A DNA stretch of 64,000 nt from Streblospio benedicti. Its lineage: Eukaryota; Annelida; Polychaeta; Spionida; Spionidae. A program made the translations under genes and the position numbers. Under the pieces are notes generated by a model. That model did not search any database, was not told the origin of the DNA, and saw nothing but the letters and a program-made list of their open reading frames with translations. The stretch lies in the NCBI GenBank assembly GCA_019095985.1, contig CM032666.1:48896131-48960130 (forward strand). Reading direction: 5' to 3'. Shown one piece after another: positions 55,401 through 58,400 of this stretch (its first letter is position 1; each line of letters opens with the position of its first letter).

Positions 55401-58400
55401 GTGACGGGTAGTGGGATTGATAAATGTGGAGATATTGTTAGGCTCAGTCATTGGGTAAACACTGTGGGATTTCTTTATGATTTTGATACTACATTTCAGA
55501 ATGTTTTAAGAGAGGAAGTGAAAGAAAAAATGATTTGGAGTGTAGATAGATCTTCACCTAGTAACAAGATTAGAGATCTAATGAAGTGGAATAAAGATAT
55601 TTTGAAAGACATTTACTACCAACGCAAAATTTTATCTAATCCAGTTGCAACATTTTTTACAAAAAATTGGTATGTATTAATTTGATAATAAAATATTTAT
55701 TATGAAATAATGAATATCCAAAATTTTAGATAGAAAACTTGTTTTTATAATGATACTATTCAATTTAATAATGAACTGGCTGTATGCATATAAGATCAAA
55801 ATATAATGAAGCAAACTACATACTTTTACATACTTGCAATCAATTTACGTTGGAATAAACCATATTGTTTTCCAAAATAATGAATATCATTTAAATGAGA
55901 ACTTTGTATTCTGAAGGCTTACATGGAATAATATAGTCATGCTTGTCAGCATTGCATTAAATGTCCTAATGCTGTGTACCTGGGATGCAATGGCCACTTT
56001 AGGGGATTATCCAAACCTTTCCCCAACACCAACAGCAGTACCTAAAGATATAAGAAAGTATGACCCCAAAAAAGATGCCAGCTTTTATTGTTTAGCCAGT
56101 GAAACAATGTTTGACAGTGCATCATTTTTCTGAGTTTTGTGACAATCTCTATCAATATAGTTCATGACTGTTTAGTGGTACAAAAATTTCAATGCTTTGT
56201 AGTCTTGTGGCAATACTCAGGAAAATATATTCACTCCAAAAATGCATAACAATGTATAGTTAGTTCTATGTTTGAATTGCTGATGATATCGGCTCAATTG
56301 AAATTCTACAATCATTTTCTTGTACAGTGAGCCAGCTTTCACATGTATGTTACCTGCTGTGTATACGCAAGTCTATCTTATAAAGAGACTTATTTTAAAT
56401 GGGGCAGTCACTGTTACGATGTAAAGCAAATGCCATGGGATACACGCTGACAGCAATAGGCAATGAAGTGATTTTTTCACTCAGGGAGCTATCGTATGCA
56501 GCAAGTAACAGTGATATGCGTAACGTGTATTGCACATGTGATTGTATGCTTAAATGAATGACTCACATCAATACAATACAATACGTCTGGTCTTGCAAGT
56601 ATTAATGCTTCTAAATTTGACGATTGATTTTATAGTAACAGGGATACTTGCGATTCCACATATTTTTGTTACAAAATTAAGAAACTACATATTCTGTATA
56701 AAAAGCATCCATTAGTATTCATGTGTCCATTTAAATTTTTTTAAATACATTGCTTATATCTACCTGTACAGTCAGCCTTATACACATCATAACAAAGCCA
56801 TAGAGCCACATATTCACATTTACATACTCACCTACCAGTAAATATCTCACCTTTTCAGTAACATGCCCATGTTCACAGCCACACAGCCAAACACTCACAT
56901 ATTGCCCACTCCGCCAGCCCTATGTATGAAATGAAATTTTATGTTCCTTACCTGAAAGTCAAACATTATCAGTGAGTCTGATACTAATTACCATAATGCC
57001 AGCCCTCACTTCCAATTTCAATGATATTGATATCTTTACACATACAGTGTAGAAACTAGCTCAGTGTACTAGCTGTTGTTAGTTGCACAGTTGTATGTAT
57101 TTATGTATGCATATTATTTGTGCTCCAAAATGGCACATATACACAAATAAATCTAATGACGTTATTTTGGGGATTTTATCATAGGTTATTTTGGAACCGC
57201 ATGACAATACTGCTGAGTTTTGCGATCAACATCCTAATGTTGGTTACATGGGACGCACGTGCATCATTAGATACAGTGACAATTGCAAAGAATGCCACTG
57301 CTATTCCTCCAGAGTTGTATGAGTAAGCATACAAGCACAAATTTCCTACATTATGATGCATTTTAGAGAATAGTTTTGATACAATAAACCTAGCAAAAGG
57401 GATTCTACCACATAATAATGTATGCACATACTAGTAAATCACGCATGTGTGCTTCTATTTGTTTTTGCAACAGAAAATGAAGCTGCATTCTAATGTAGAA
57501 AATATATGTGTAGATATTTTTATGTTTACGTAGACAACTTTTAGAATAGATGGATTTTCTGCAAACAAGTTTTTAATATTAACATTATATACATATTGAA
57601 ATTGTTTTGAGCAACTCAAATTGCTAAAATGTATTAATATTTCAATATTTGTATAATGTTTCTATAAATAATTTTGATTACAGGTTAAAAATGTTTGTTA
57701 TATATATATATTCTTCTTGAACTTCAACTTTATGAAATGAGACAATATTGATTTGATATTTTGATATATTATAATATGCTAGAATTTATGAAAACAAATA
57801 GTTAATAAAAACTTTTCAATTTTAAATCAATTCTTAAAACGAGAATAGAATTAGTAGAATATTATTGTCATACATGTCTATGTATATACATGTATAGTGA
57901 TGCAAAATATATATTGTGTTATGATAAAAGCATATAAATATTTTAATAAAAAAACTTTTCTTTTTTTTAATCAAGTCCCATGCCAACAATAGAATTAGAA
58001 GAATATGATATCATCATATATGCATTAGGTGGTGCGCACAACTTATTTTCTTTCCTGGTACTAATAACTTACTTCCTTTCGAATCATCCAAGTTTACCAA
58101 GTATTTCAGGAATGAAAGAAAGTATAGTGTAAGTAAGATTTAATATTTTCCCATGATTTTGAAAAATGTAAATAATATATACTTAACACAATAAGTGAAA
58201 ATTATTGTGATATTAAATCACTTTCAGGGTGTACATCTAGCATTTAATTACTGGGTACATTAATATGAGTCTTATGTGGAATGAATTGCCATAATTTATA
58301 ATGCTATGCAAGTTGCTCATGTATATGTTAGAGATTTGAAGTAATGTCGATTTGTCCAACATTGGTGTAATTATATTTATTCTATTGTATTTGATTGCAG

